47,827 nucleotides of DNA, from the NCBI RefSeq assembly GCF_016124325.1, contig NZ_WGNY01000046.1, forward strand, positions 1 to 47,827, read 5' to 3'. Shown here in pieces: positions 24,859-32,736 of this stretch (positions within the stretch are counted from its first letter, which is position 1; the number at the start of each line of letters is the position of its first letter). The translations under genes were made by a program, and so were the position numbers. The notes under the pieces were generated by a model, which was not told the origin of the DNA, did no database searches, and was given only the letters and a program-made list of their open reading frames with translations. Source of the stretch: Phenylobacterium sp. (lineage in GTDB: Bacteria; Pseudomonadota; Alphaproteobacteria; Caulobacterales; Caulobacteraceae).

Positions 24859-26946
24859 ATGAGCACGCTTCGCGTTTCCGCACTCGCGACCACGGCCGCA
24901 TCGGCGCTGCTGTTCGGCTGCACGAGCGATGGACAGGCCCCGAGCGCCCTGGCGTCCGGCACGCCGACGGCGGCGGTGGAAGCGGCCCCGGCCGTCGCGA
25001 CGCCCACGATGGTCGACAACTTCATGCTCGCCGACACCAACTACATGGGTCACGAGCTCTATCGGATGACCGACGCCAAGGCGATCGTGATCGTCACCTC
25101 GATGAACGGCTGCCCGATCGTCCGCAACCTGGGCCCGCAGCTGAAGGCGCTGCAGGCCAAGTACGGACCCCAGGGCGTGAAGTTCTTCATGCTGGACTCG
25201 GCCCTGCAGGACAACCGCGACTCCGTCGCCAAGGAAGCCGCGGAGTTCGGCTACGACATTCCGATCCTGATGGACGTCAACCAGCTGGTCGGCGAGCAGC
25301 TCGGCGTCACGCGGACGGCCGAGTTCTTCGTGATCGATCCGAAGACCTGGAAGATCGCCTATCGCGGCCCGCTGGACGACAAGCTGGACTACGGCTCGCA
25401 GAAGGGCGCGGCCGATCATCCCTGGGCGTCCAACGCCATCGAGGCGGTGCTGGAGGGCAAGCCCGCCGTGGCCGCCACCAAGCTGAGCCCGGGCTGCCTC
25501 GTCGACTTCCCCAACCGCGGCAAGGGCGCCCAGCTCACCTATGTGAAGGACGTCGCCCCGATCCTCGACAAGCACTGCGTGGCCTGCCACTCGGAAGGTG
25601 GGATCGGCCCGTTCGCCATGTCGAGCTACGAGATGGTCAAGGGCTTCTCGCCGATGATCCGCGAGGTGATCCGCACCGACCGGATGCCGCCGTGGAACAT
25701 CGATTCCCACGTGGGCAAGTGGGCCGACGACAAGAGCCTGACGAAGGACGAGATCCAGACCATCGTCCACTGGGTGGACCACGGCGCGCCGCGCGGCGAA
25801 GGGGCCGATCCGCTGGCCGCCGAGCACCACGTCGCCCAGGAGTGGCCGCTGGGCAAGCCCGACCTCATCCTGAAGATCCCGACCTACACCATCCCCGCCT
25901 CGGGCGTGGTCGACTACCAGCACCCGGCGATCGCCAACCCGCTGAAGGAAGGCCGCTGGATCAAGGCCTCGACCTTCAAGGTCGACCAGCGCCAGGCGGT
26001 GCACCACTTCCTGACCGGCTACATGACCGAGATGCCCGCCGACGGCCAGGGCACCGAGGACAAGTGGGGCTCGTCGGTCGGCGGCTATGCGGTGGGCTCG
26101 GAGTCCACCATGTGGCCGAGCAATGTGGGCACCTACCTGCCGGCGGGCGGCGCCATCGGCGTGCAGGCCCACTACACGCCGTTCGGCAAGGAAGTGACCG
26201 ACCACTCCGAGCTGGGCCTCTACTTCTACAAGGAAGGCGAGAAGCCCGGCCTGGTGATGCGCAGCTCGGTGATCGTGGACAACTCGATCGTCATCCCGGC
26301 GGGCGAGGCGCGGCACGAGGAGACGGCCTACATCAATGTGCCGAAGGACATGCTGCTCTATTCGGCGTTCCCGCACGCGCACTACCGCGGCTACGCGTCG
26401 GACATGTGGATCGAGTATCCGGACGGCACCAAGAAGATGCTGCTGGCCATGCCGCGATACGACTTCAACTGGCAGCGCGAGTACACCTTCGCCCAGCCGC
26501 TGAAGGTGCCGGCGGGCTCGAAGCTGATCGCCCACTACTGGTACGACAACTCCAAGCAGAACCCGGCCAATCCCGACCCCAAGAAGGAGATCCGTTGGGG
26601 CCTGCAGTCGTGGGATGAGATGCTCTACACCGCCATCCGCTACCGCTGGGTGGACGAGACCTCCACGCACCTCGTCGAGTACGACAAGCTGATGGACCAG
26701 ACCCGCCTGCTCGGCATGTGGGACGACAACATGGACGGCAAGATCGAGCAGGCCGAGTTCAAGGGCGACTTCGGCGACAAGCTGCGGCCCTACTTCGCCA
26801 TGATGGATCAGGACAAGTCGGGCGGGGTGGAGAACTCCGAGCTGATGGCGGCCCTGAAGGTCATGCGCGAACGCAGCCGCAGCGCCCAGGCGCAGAAGCC
26901 GCCGGCGCCGGCCAAGCCGACCAGCTCGGGCGGCGGCGGGCGCTGA
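24859..26946 (+). CDS. Four-module redox lipoprotein: redoxin, cytochrome c, copper type II monooxygenase, EF-hands
   Basis: 695 residues. A lipobox LLFG-Cys21 predicts an envelope lipoprotein. Residues 50-200 form a thioredoxin-like redoxin domain with a single Cys in MNGCPIVRN (Cys85). A haem c site CVACH is at 240-244, followed by MPPW. Residues 330-600 look like a copper type II, ascorbate-dependent monooxygenase: His382-His383, His438, His506-x-His508 and Met588 (DEML) correspond in order to the CuA/CuB ligands of peptidylglycine hydroxylating monooxygenase, so both copper sites appear intact. Two standard EF-hand loops follow (622-633 and 650-661), each with D-x-D/N-x-D/S-G and a final Glu, then a Pro/Ala tail. 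Substrate unknown; an oxidative, calcium-stabilised reaction at the cell surface is inferred. Confidence 0.8.
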   Translation: MSTLRVSALATTAASALLFGCTSDGQAPSALASGTPTAAVEAAPAVATPTMVDNFMLADTNYMGHELYRMTDAKAIVIVTSMNGCPIVRNLGPQLKALQAKYGPQGVKFFMLDSALQDNRDSVAKEAAEFGYDIPILMDVNQLVGEQLGVTRTAEFFVIDPKTWKIAYRGPLDDKLDYGSQKGAADHPWASNAIEAVLEGKPAVAATKLSPGCLVDFPNRGKGAQLTYVKDVAPILDKHCVACHSEGGIGPFAMSSYEMVKGFSPMIREVIRTDRMPPWNIDSHVGKWADDKSLTKDEIQTIVHWVDHGAPRGEGADPLAAEHHVAQEWPLGKPDLILKIPTYTIPASGVVDYQHPAIANPLKEGRWIKASTFKVDQRQAVHHFLTGYMTEMPADGQGTEDKWGSSVGGYAVGSESTMWPSNVGTYLPAGGAIGVQAHYTPFGKEVTDHSELGLYFYKEGEKPGLVMRSSVIVDNSIVIPAGEARHEETAYINVPKDMLLYSAFPHAHYRGYASDMWIEYPDGTKKMLLAMPRYDFNWQREYTFAQPLKVPAGSKLIAHYWYDNSKQNPANPDPKKEIRWGLQSWDEMLYTAIRYRWVDETSTHLVEYDKLMDQTRLLGMWDDNMDGKIEQAEFKGDFGDKLRPYFAMMDQDKSGGVENSELMAALKVMRERSRSAQAQKPPAPAKPTSSGGGGR

Positions 26947-27007
26947 TCTCGCCGCTCGCGCTGGCCAAGACGGCCCCTCCCTGGCAAGACCGCCGGGGAG
27001 GGACCTC

Positions 27008-28006
27008 ATGCGCCTGCTGATCCACGAGAAGGCCTACGGCCGTGTCGCCGACGCCATCGCCGAGCACGGCGCGGTCGTCGAACCCCTGATCGTCTCCGAC
27101 GACGGGACCATCGCGCTGCACGGCGCCCCGGTGAGCGTCGACGACGCCGCGCCCGAGGTGGTGTGGGCCAACGCCGACGCCTTCTTCGGCGGCGCGTCGC
27201 GCGCCTTCATGACCGCGGCCCTGAAGTCGCCGGGCCTCAAGTGGGTGCAGAGCGGCGCGGCGGGCTTCGACCACGCCGTCTTCGGCCAGTTCGTCCAGAA
27301 GGGCGCGCGCCTGACCACCAGCCATGGCCAGGCCGTGGGCATGGCCGACTATGTGCTCTGGGGCGTGCTGGATGCGCTGCAGGGCGGGCCGGGCCGCCGC
27401 GCGGCCCAGGCGGCGCGCGAATGGGCCCGGCTGCCGTTCCGGGAGATCGACGGCTCGCACTGGGTGGTCCTGGGCTTCGGCGCCATCGGCAAGGGCGTCG
27501 CCGCCCGCGCCCGGGCCTTCGGCGCCCAGGTGACGGGCGTGCGGCGCAATCCGGCGCCCGATCCCGCCGCCGACCGGATCGCGGCGCCGGGGGACCTGCC
27601 CGCGCTGCTGCCGCAGGCCGATGTGGTGGTGCTGTGCGCGCCGGCGACGCCGGAGACGCACCACATCGCCGACGCGGCCTTCTTCGGCCGGATGAAGGCG
27701 GGCGCGATCTTCGTGAACGTGGGCCGCGGCGCGCTGGTGGACGAGCCGGCCCTGCTGGCGGCGCTGGATCGCGGCGTCCCGGAGCACGCCGTGCTCGACG
27801 TGTTCGAGACCGAGCCCCTGCCGACCGAGAGCGCGTTCTGGGGTCATCCGCGGGTGACGCTCACCGGCCACGCCTCGGGCTTCAGCGGCGGCAACGCGCC
27901 GCGCAACGACGCGCTGTTCGTGAAGAACCTGGGCCGCTACCTGGCCGGCGAAGCGCTGCTGAACGAAGCCGATCCCAAGGACGTGCTGGCCGGTATGGCC
28001 GGGTAG
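27008..28006 (+). CDS. D-2-hydroxyacid dehydrogenase, NAD(P)-dependent
   Basis: 332 residues, ATG 27008 after GGGAGGGA. Rossmann motif GFGAIG (156-161) lies in the middle of the chain, as in this family. Catalytic Arg240 (NVGRGALVD), Glu in VFETEPLP (about 267-269) and His288 (TGHASG) are all present. The enzyme would interconvert a 2-oxoacid and D-2-hydroxyacid; glyoxylate/hydroxypyruvate-type substrates are plausible but not shown. It follows the redox lipoprotein in the same direction, 61 bp on, and faces the TetR gene. Confidence 0.87.
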   Translation: MRLLIHEKAYGRVADAIAEHGAVVEPLIVSDDGTIALHGAPVSVDDAAPEVVWANADAFFGGASRAFMTAALKSPGLKWVQSGAAGFDHAVFGQFVQKGARLTTSHGQAVGMADYVLWGVLDALQGGPGRRAAQAAREWARLPFREIDGSHWVVLGFGAIGKGVAARARAFGAQVTGVRRNPAPDPAADRIAAPGDLPALLPQADVVVLCAPATPETHHIADAAFFGRMKAGAIFVNVGRGALVDEPALLAALDRGVPEHAVLDVFETEPLPTESAFWGHPRVTLTGHASGFSGGNAPRNDALFVKNLGRYLAGEALLNEADPKDVLAGMAG

Positions 28007-28007
28007 G

Positions 28008-28030
28008 GCCGGCGGGATCGTCCCGGCGGC
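28008..28030. terminator. Bidirectional terminator candidate
   Basis: GCCGGCGGGA (28008-28017) and TCCCGGCGGC (28021-28030) make a 10-bp stem with one mismatch and a TCG loop, between the convergent dehydrogenase and TetR genes. TTCT follows on the plus strand. Confidence 0.55.
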
Positions 28031-28032
28031 TT

Positions 28033-28671
28033 CTAGTCCACCCAGAGCGCCGACATGTCGCCCTTGCGGTTGAGGATGCGCACGGCGCGCTTGACCACGG
28101 CCAGGAGGCGTTCGCGCCGCTCGTCGGCGTCGTAGGTCATCGACCCCTTGGCCAGCCCCTCGAGCAGGAAGCGCCCCAGGTCGCGGCTGGTCTGGAACCG
28201 GGGGTCCTGGCCGGCCTGCACCATCGCGCCGAAACGGTCGCCGCCCCACTGGGCGTGGTCGAACGCGCCGCGGGAGCTGGCGAGCTTGTCGCTGACCATC
28301 GGATCGGTCCGCGCGGCGGCCTCCAGTTCGGCGAACGCCACGAACGGGGTCTCGTGCAGCAGCCGCCAGTAGACGTCGATGGCGTGTTCGGCGGCGTCGA
28401 CGCCCGGCGCGGCCGGTGCGGCCGCGGCCTGCTCGGACAGCCGCGCGCGATTGAGGTCGATGTGCGCGATCGCCGCTTCCACCAGCTCCTCGCGGGTGGC
28501 GAAGTGGTAGAGCATCGCGCCACGGGTCAGGTCGGCCGCTTCGGCGATCACCGCGTTGGTCGCCGCGTGATAGCCGATCTCGGCGAACAGGCGCATGGCG
28601 GCGTCGAGGATGCGAGCGCGCGTGCGTTGCGACTTCGGAGTCGCCTTCAGCGGGTAGGCGTGCGCGTCCAT
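28033..28671 (-). CDS. TetR/AcrR family regulator
   Basis: 212 residues from ATG 28671; a longer frame from ATG 28752 exists but overlaps the likely promoter. The N-terminal helix-turn-helix covers about 15-65 (SQRTRARILDAAMRLFAEIG, ATNAVIAEAADLTRGAMLYH). The C-terminal ligand domain is of ordinary length. It is divergent from the TetR-glycosyltransferase gene and may control itself or that gene through a palindrome AAACGCGCGTTT at 28759-28770. Confidence 0.85.
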   Translation of the reverse strand: MDAHAYPLKATPKSQRTRARILDAAMRLFAEIGYHAATNAVIAEAADLTRGAMLYHFATREELVEAAIAHIDLNRARLSEQAAAAPAAPGVDAAEHAIDVYWRLLHETPFVAFAELEAAARTDPMVSDKLASSRGAFDHAQWGGDRFGAMVQAGQDPRFQTSRDLGRFLLEGLAKGSMTYDADERRERLLAVVKRAVRILNRKGDMSALWVD

Positions 28672-28758
28672 GGAACCCAAATGGGGCGACCTTGCGAGGC
28701 CTGCTATGAGCGATCCTCCTATCTTCGGCCTTCGCACCTGCACAATCGGCATTATTTG

Positions 28759-28770
28759 AAACGCGCGTTT
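28759..28770. promoter_or_regulatory. 12-bp palindrome, possible TetR operator
   Basis: AAACGCGCGTTT is a perfect palindrome in the gap between the divergent TetR gene (start 28671) and the glycosyltransferase gene (start 28881). Confidence 0.4.
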
Positions 28771-28880
28771 TCGACGCGGGCTGGCGGCCGTTTGGGCGCC
28801 CCGCGACCGCCTCTATGGCAATTTCGTGTAACGACGCGATCTGTTGACAGTCGCCATGCACTCATGACAGGTCGACTGCC

Positions 28881-30290
28881 ATGAAACCGCCCATGCCCAA
28901 TCTGAGAGACCGGCAGCGGGAGGAGACGCGCGCCCAGATCCTGCGCGCCGTGGGCCGCCAGCTCGAGACCCGGTCGCTGGAGGACCTGAGCTTCGCCGAG
29001 ATCGCCCGCGACGCGGGCGTGGGCGAGCGCACGGTGTACCGCCATTTCCCCACCAAGGAAGCCCTGCTCGGCGCCTTCTGGGCCTATATGCAGAGCCAGG
29101 CGTTCGGCCAGGCCGAGCGGTCCAAGCCGATGCGGTCGGACCGCCGCGTGCGCGAGGCGATCATCTCGGCCACCCGCGACGTCCAGCGGCCGATGCGCAT
29201 CCTGATCGCCACCGACGCCTGGGAGCCGCAGGTCAACGGTGTCGTCCGCACTCTGACGCGGGTGGTGAGCGAGCTGCAGGCGATCGGCCACACGGTGGAA
29301 GTGATCCACCCCGGCCAGTTCAAGACCTTCCCCCTGCCCACCTATTCCGAGATCAAGGTGGCGATCGGCGTCTACGAGCCGGTGCAGGAGCTCTTCAAGG
29401 CCTTTGAGCCCGAGGCCATCCACATCGCCACCGAAGGGCCCATCGGCCTGGCGGCGCGGCGAATCTGCGTGGAATGGAAGCTGCCTTTCACCACCAGCTA
29501 CCACACCCGCTTCCCGGAATACGTCTCGGCCCGCCTGCCGCTGCCGTTGGCGGCCGGCTACGCCTACATGAAGTGGTTCCACAAGCCGTCGGGGCGGATG
29601 ATGGTGGCGACGCCCACCATGCAGAAGGAGCTGACCGCGCACGGCTTCCGCAACATCTCGGCCTGGTCGCGTGGCGTGGACACCGAGGTCTTCCACCCCC
29701 GGCGCGACGACGAGCCCGACATCTTCGCCGATCTGCCGAAGCCGGTGTTCCTCTACGTGGGCCGGGTCGCGGTCGAGAAGAACATCGAGGCCTTCGTCGC
29801 CCTCGATCTCCCGGGCAGCAAGGTGGTGGTGGGGCCGGGTCCCCAGCTCGAGGAGCTCAAGGAGAAGTACCCGGACGTGATCTTCAAGGGCCCGAAGTCG
29901 GGCGCCGAACTGGCCGCCCACTACGCCTGCGCCGACGTCTTCGTTTTCCCCTCGCTCACCGACACCTTCGGCCTGGTGATCCTGGAGGCCATGGCGGCGG
30001 GCACGCCGGTGGCGGCCTATCCGGCGCCGGGGCCGATCGACCTGATCCCGGGGTCCGGCGCGGGCGTGCTGGCCCTGACGGCGACCGAGGGCCTGCGCGA
30101 AGCCTGCCTGCAGTGCCTCCAGCTCGACCGAGGGAAGGTGCGCGCCTTCGCCGAGGGCTTCTCGTGGCGCGCCTGCGCCGAGGACTTCGTGAAGAACCTC
30201 CAGCCCTATCCCGAGCCCGAGAAGACCCGGTTCTGGCGGCGGCTGCGGCGGCTGGCCCGCGTGCGGCGGCGGCGGGAAGAGGCGGCCTGA
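28881..30290 (+). CDS. TetR-type DNA-binding domain fused to GT4 glycosyltransferase
   Basis: One uninterrupted frame of 469 residues from ATG 28881. Residues 8-70 are a TetR N-terminal domain: RDRQREETRAQILRAVG, then the helix-turn-helix SFAEIARDAGVGERTVYRHF and PTKEALLGAFW. The TetR ligand domain is absent. After a linker (71-104) a GT4/GT-B glycosyltransferase starts at Met105 (ATG 29193) with MRILIATDAWEPQVNGVVRT, as these enzymes normally start, and contains ATEGPIGLAARR, LYVGRVAVEKNIEAF and the donor-binding FGLVILEAMAAGTPV. It resembles SqdX/mannosyltransferase-like enzymes acting on membrane lipids. The C-terminus is strongly basic, suited to membrane contact. ATG 29193 lacks a clear ribosome-binding site, so either a real fusion or a relic regulator in frame with the enzyme is possible. 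Confidence 0.8.
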   Translation: MKPPMPNLRDRQREETRAQILRAVGRQLETRSLEDLSFAEIARDAGVGERTVYRHFPTKEALLGAFWAYMQSQAFGQAERSKPMRSDRRVREAIISATRDVQRPMRILIATDAWEPQVNGVVRTLTRVVSELQAIGHTVEVIHPGQFKTFPLPTYSEIKVAIGVYEPVQELFKAFEPEAIHIATEGPIGLAARRICVEWKLPFTTSYHTRFPEYVSARLPLPLAAGYAYMKWFHKPSGRMMVATPTMQKELTAHGFRNISAWSRGVDTEVFHPRRDDEPDIFADLPKPVFLYVGRVAVEKNIEAFVALDLPGSKVVVGPGPQLEELKEKYPDVIFKGPKSGAELAAHYACADVFVFPSLTDTFGLVILEAMAAGTPVAAYPAPGPIDLIPGSGAGVLALTATEGLREACLQCLQLDRGKVRAFAEGFSWRACAEDFVKNLQPYPEPEKTRFWRRLRRLARVRRRREEAA

Positions 30291-30344
30291 GCGTTCACGG
30301 GGTCGCGGCGAACCTTTCGGCGCGGCCGAATGGCGCCGCTCGAT

Positions 30345-30362
30345 ATGACACTTTTATGACAA
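30345..30362 (-). promoter_or_regulatory. Pho-box-like direct repeat
   Basis: On the minus strand TTGTCAT, AAAA, GTGTCAT: two heptamers 11 bp apart. Counted by eye, 16 of 18 positions match CTGTCAT-AWAW-CTGTCAY, the PhoB box. It lies between the glycosyltransferase and the NUDIX gene. TAGATC (30374-30379), 11 bp downstream on the plus strand, could be the -10 for NUDIX, but the box would then be inverted. Confidence 0.55.
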
Positions 30363-30417
30363 ACCGCTTGGCGTAGATCGGAACCATGCGTAAACCGCGC
30401 GGCTCTACGGCCGCGCG

Positions 30418-30906
30418 ATGGCCGAATCAGCGAAGGGCCGCGACGCCGCGCCGATGGGAAAGAAGAGTAACAACAGGCTGCGCCGCGAACCCGACCGCGA
30501 GCCGCGCACCCAGTACGCCGCGCTGCCGTGGCGCCGGCGCGCCGACGGATCGGTGGAGGCCCTGCTCATCACGTCGCGGGAAAGTCGCCGCTGGGTGATC
30601 CCCAAGGGCTGGCCGATGCGCGACACCAAGCCTGCGCCCTGCGCCGCACAGGAGGCCTTCGAGGAGGCCGGCGTCAGCGGCCAGACCGGCCGCAAGAAGC
30701 TGGGCGTTTACCACTACGACAAGCGCCTGCGCAGCGGCCGCCTGCAGCACGTCCGCGTGCAGGTCTATCCGCTGGAGGTGGCCCAGGAACACGCCGACTG
30801 GCCCGAGGCCGCCCAGCGCGAGAAACTCTGGACGACGCCGAAAGAGGCGTCCGAACTGGTCGACGAGCCCGAGCTGAAGGCCCTGCTGGCCAAGTTCAAG
30901 GGCTAG
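30418..30906 (+). CDS. NUDIX hydrolase
   Basis: 162 residues from ATG 30418 (ATG 30454 is an alternative; neither has a clear ribosome-binding site). After a basic N-terminus, the NUDIX fold shows WVIPKGWPM then AAQEAFEEAGV. This is a variant of the NUDIX box GX5EX7REUXEEXGU: the first Glu is Thr and the Arg is Gln, while the EE pair that binds metal is kept. This form is known in diphosphoinositol-phosphohydrolase-like NUDIX proteins. Substrate is not certain; a nucleoside diphosphate derivative or polyphosphate compound is possible. Convergent with phnE at 10 bp. Confidence 0.85.
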   Translation: MAESAKGRDAAPMGKKSNNRLRREPDREPRTQYAALPWRRRADGSVEALLITSRESRRWVIPKGWPMRDTKPAPCAAQEAFEEAGVSGQTGRKKLGVYHYDKRLRSGRLQHVRVQVYPLEVAQEHADWPEAAQREKLWTTPKEASELVDEPELKALLAKFKG

Positions 30907-30916
30907 GTTCCGGGGT

Positions 30917-31720
30917 CTACATCAGCCGGCTGCGGATCGCCTGGCTCAGCATGTCGATCAGGCTGACCGCCACGATGATCACCACCACGATCGCGGAGGT
31001 GCGGGTGTAGGCGAAGGCGTTGAGGGAATCGAACAGCAACTGGCCGATGCCGCCAGCGCCGATCAAGCCCAGCACCGTGGCGCTGCGGCTGTTGGATTCG
31101 AAGCGGTAGAGCGCATACGAGGTCCACAGCGGCGCCACCTGCGGGATCACGCCCCAGATGATCTCATGGAGCTGCGCCGCGCCCGTGGCGCGGACGCCTT
31201 CCACAGGCCCCCGGTCGATCGCCTCGACGGCCTCCGAGAACAGCTTGGCCAGCACGCCCGAGGTGTTGACCGCCAGGGCCAGCACGCCGGCGAACGGGCC
31301 CAGACCCACGGCCACGATGAACACCGTGCCGATCACGAGGTCGGGCGCGGATCGCACCACGTCGAGCACCCTGCGGATCGGCAGCTGGATCCAGGGCGGC
31401 GTCATGTTGCGCGAGGCTAGCAGGCCCAGCGGGATCGCCAGCACGATCGCCAGGAAGGTGCCCCACATGGCGATCTCGATCGTCAGCCACATCTTGTCGA
31501 CGTAGAGCTTCCAGTCCGAGAAGTCGGGATGCAGGAAGTCGCGCCCGAACTGGCGCATGTTGTCGGAGTTGCTCCAGAGCAACGGCAGCTTGTGGATCTC
31601 GGCCGGGCCGAACGCGATCAGCAGCAGGGCGATCACCCCGCCCCAGAGCAGCATGTCGGGCGCCCGCTGGATCAGGCTGCGCGAAGGCGGCGGCGGAATG
31701 GCGCCGGGTTGGACGCTCAT
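30917..31720 (-). CDS. phnE: Phosphonate ABC transporter, permease PhnE
   Basis: 267 residues from ATG 31720, which overlaps the phnD stop (ATGA 31717-31720). Inner-membrane permease with segments at about 25-42 and 80-105, followed by three or four more. The EAA-like cytoplasmic loop VEGVRATGAAQLHEIIWGVI and the C-terminal ATVLGLIGAGGIGQLLF are typical of PhnE. It would pair as a homodimer with PhnC. Third gene of phnCDE on the minus strand. Confidence 0.93.
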   Translation of the reverse strand: MSVQPGAIPPPPSRSLIQRAPDMLLWGGVIALLLIAFGPAEIHKLPLLWSNSDNMRQFGRDFLHPDFSDWKLYVDKMWLTIEIAMWGTFLAIVLAIPLGLLASRNMTPPWIQLPIRRVLDVVRSAPDLVIGTVFIVAVGLGPFAGVLALAVNTSGVLAKLFSEAVEAIDRGPVEGVRATGAAQLHEIIWGVIPQVAPLWTSYALYRFESNSRSATVLGLIGAGGIGQLLFDSLNAFAYTRTSAIVVVIIVAVSLIDMLSQAIRSRLM

Positions 31721-32736
31721 TGGGCGGCGGACGGGTCGGCGGCGCGGGCCTTGGCGGCGGCGGCCTGCACCTTGTCGAAGGCGGCCTGGGCCGCGGCGAT
31801 CTTGGCCTTGTCGCCCGAGCGGCGGGCCGCGGCGAGGTCTTCGGCCGCCTCCATCTCGCGCACGGGATCGAGGTAGCTGTTGTCGGCGGGGCGGAAGCCG
31901 CCATAGGCGAGGCCCTTGAGCACCTCGCGCTGCTTCTCGGCCTTCTCGTCGGTTCCGGTGCCGTAGGTGAGGAAGAACTGGCGGATCTTCTCCTTCAGCG
32001 CCGGATCCAGGTCCTTGCGCACGACGATCGAGGACTCCGGCAGGGGCGGGGACTCCCAGATCACCTCGATCTTGCTGGCGACCTCGGGGTTCTCGCGCCC
32101 GGCGAAGAGGAGGCCCACCGAATTGTTCGTGGCCGCGTCGACCACCCCGTTGGCGACGGCGAAGGTGTTGGCCTGGTGGCTGGCCGAGCGCACCGTCTTG
32201 AAGCACTTCGTCGGGTCGATGCCGCGTGGCGTGAAGACGTAGGCCATGGGGGCCAGCGTGCCCGACGTCGACTGGGCGTCGCCGAGCCCGAAGTTTAGCG
32301 TGCCGTCGCACTTGAGCAGCTTGTCGAGGGTGATCCCGCTGCCCTTCTTCACGATGATCACCGACTTGTAGGTGGCGTCGCCGCCGGCATCCACCACGCG
32401 GCCCAGCACCTCGCCGTCGGCGCGGTTGATCGCCTGGAGCGCGGGCGCGGCGGAGAACCAGCCCATCTGCACCTGCTTGAAGCGCATGGCCTCGACGAGG
32501 CTGGTGTAGTTGGTGGCGAAGAACGGCTTCACCGGCACGCCGATCTGGGCCGAAAGCTCGTCGAGCAGGGGCTGCCAGAGGGGCTGCATCGAGGTCTGGT
32601 TCTCGGCCGACAGGATCGAGAAGGTCAGCGTCTCGGGCTGGGCGCCGGCGGCGGGCTTGTCGTCGGGCTTGCCGCACGACGAGAGGCCGAGGGCGGCGGC
32701 GGCCAGGGCGGCGCAGAGCAGGCTGCGGCGGATCAT
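31717..32736 (-). CDS. phnD: Phosphonate ABC transporter, substrate-binding lipoprotein PhnD
   Basis: 339 residues from ATG 32736, overlapping the phnC stop by ATGA. Lipobox LGLSS-Cys near residue 21 suggests a membrane-tethered binding protein. The PhnD domain includes LTFSILSAENQTSMQPLWQP, FFATNYTSLVEAMRFKQVQM and the binding-pocket region STSGTLAPMAYVF. An alanine/lysine-rich tail (about 300-339) is longer than in E. coli PhnD and may be coiled. The natural ligand could be a phosphonate or phosphite. Confidence 0.93.
   Translation of the reverse strand: MIRRSLLCAALAAAALGLSSCGKPDDKPAAGAQPETLTFSILSAENQTSMQPLWQPLLDELSAQIGVPVKPFFATNYTSLVEAMRFKQVQMGWFSAAPALQAINRADGEVLGRVVDAGGDATYKSVIIVKKGSGITLDKLLKCDGTLNFGLGDAQSTSGTLAPMAYVFTPRGIDPTKCFKTVRSASHQANTFAVANGVVDAATNNSVGLLFAGRENPEVASKIEVIWESPPLPESSIVVRKDLDPALKEKIRQFFLTYGTGTDEKAEKQREVLKGLAYGGFRPADNSYLDPVREMEAAEDLAAARRSGDKAKIAAAQAAFDKVQAAAAKARAADPSAAQ

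Noticed and set aside
28672..28752. 27-residue N-terminal extension of the TetR regulator
   Set aside because: Start at 28671 fits the family's N-terminal length; the extension overlaps the likely promoter and has no ribosome-binding site.
28844..28870. Pho box upstream of the glycosyltransferase fusion
   Set aside because: Two CTGTCA half-sites exist on the minus strand but are 20 bp apart, not 11 or 22, so the helical spacing is wrong.
28864..28884. Six-codon upstream frame ending in ATGA at the glycosyltransferase-fusion start
   Set aside because: Could couple translation, but such short frames occur by chance and there is no ribosome-binding site.
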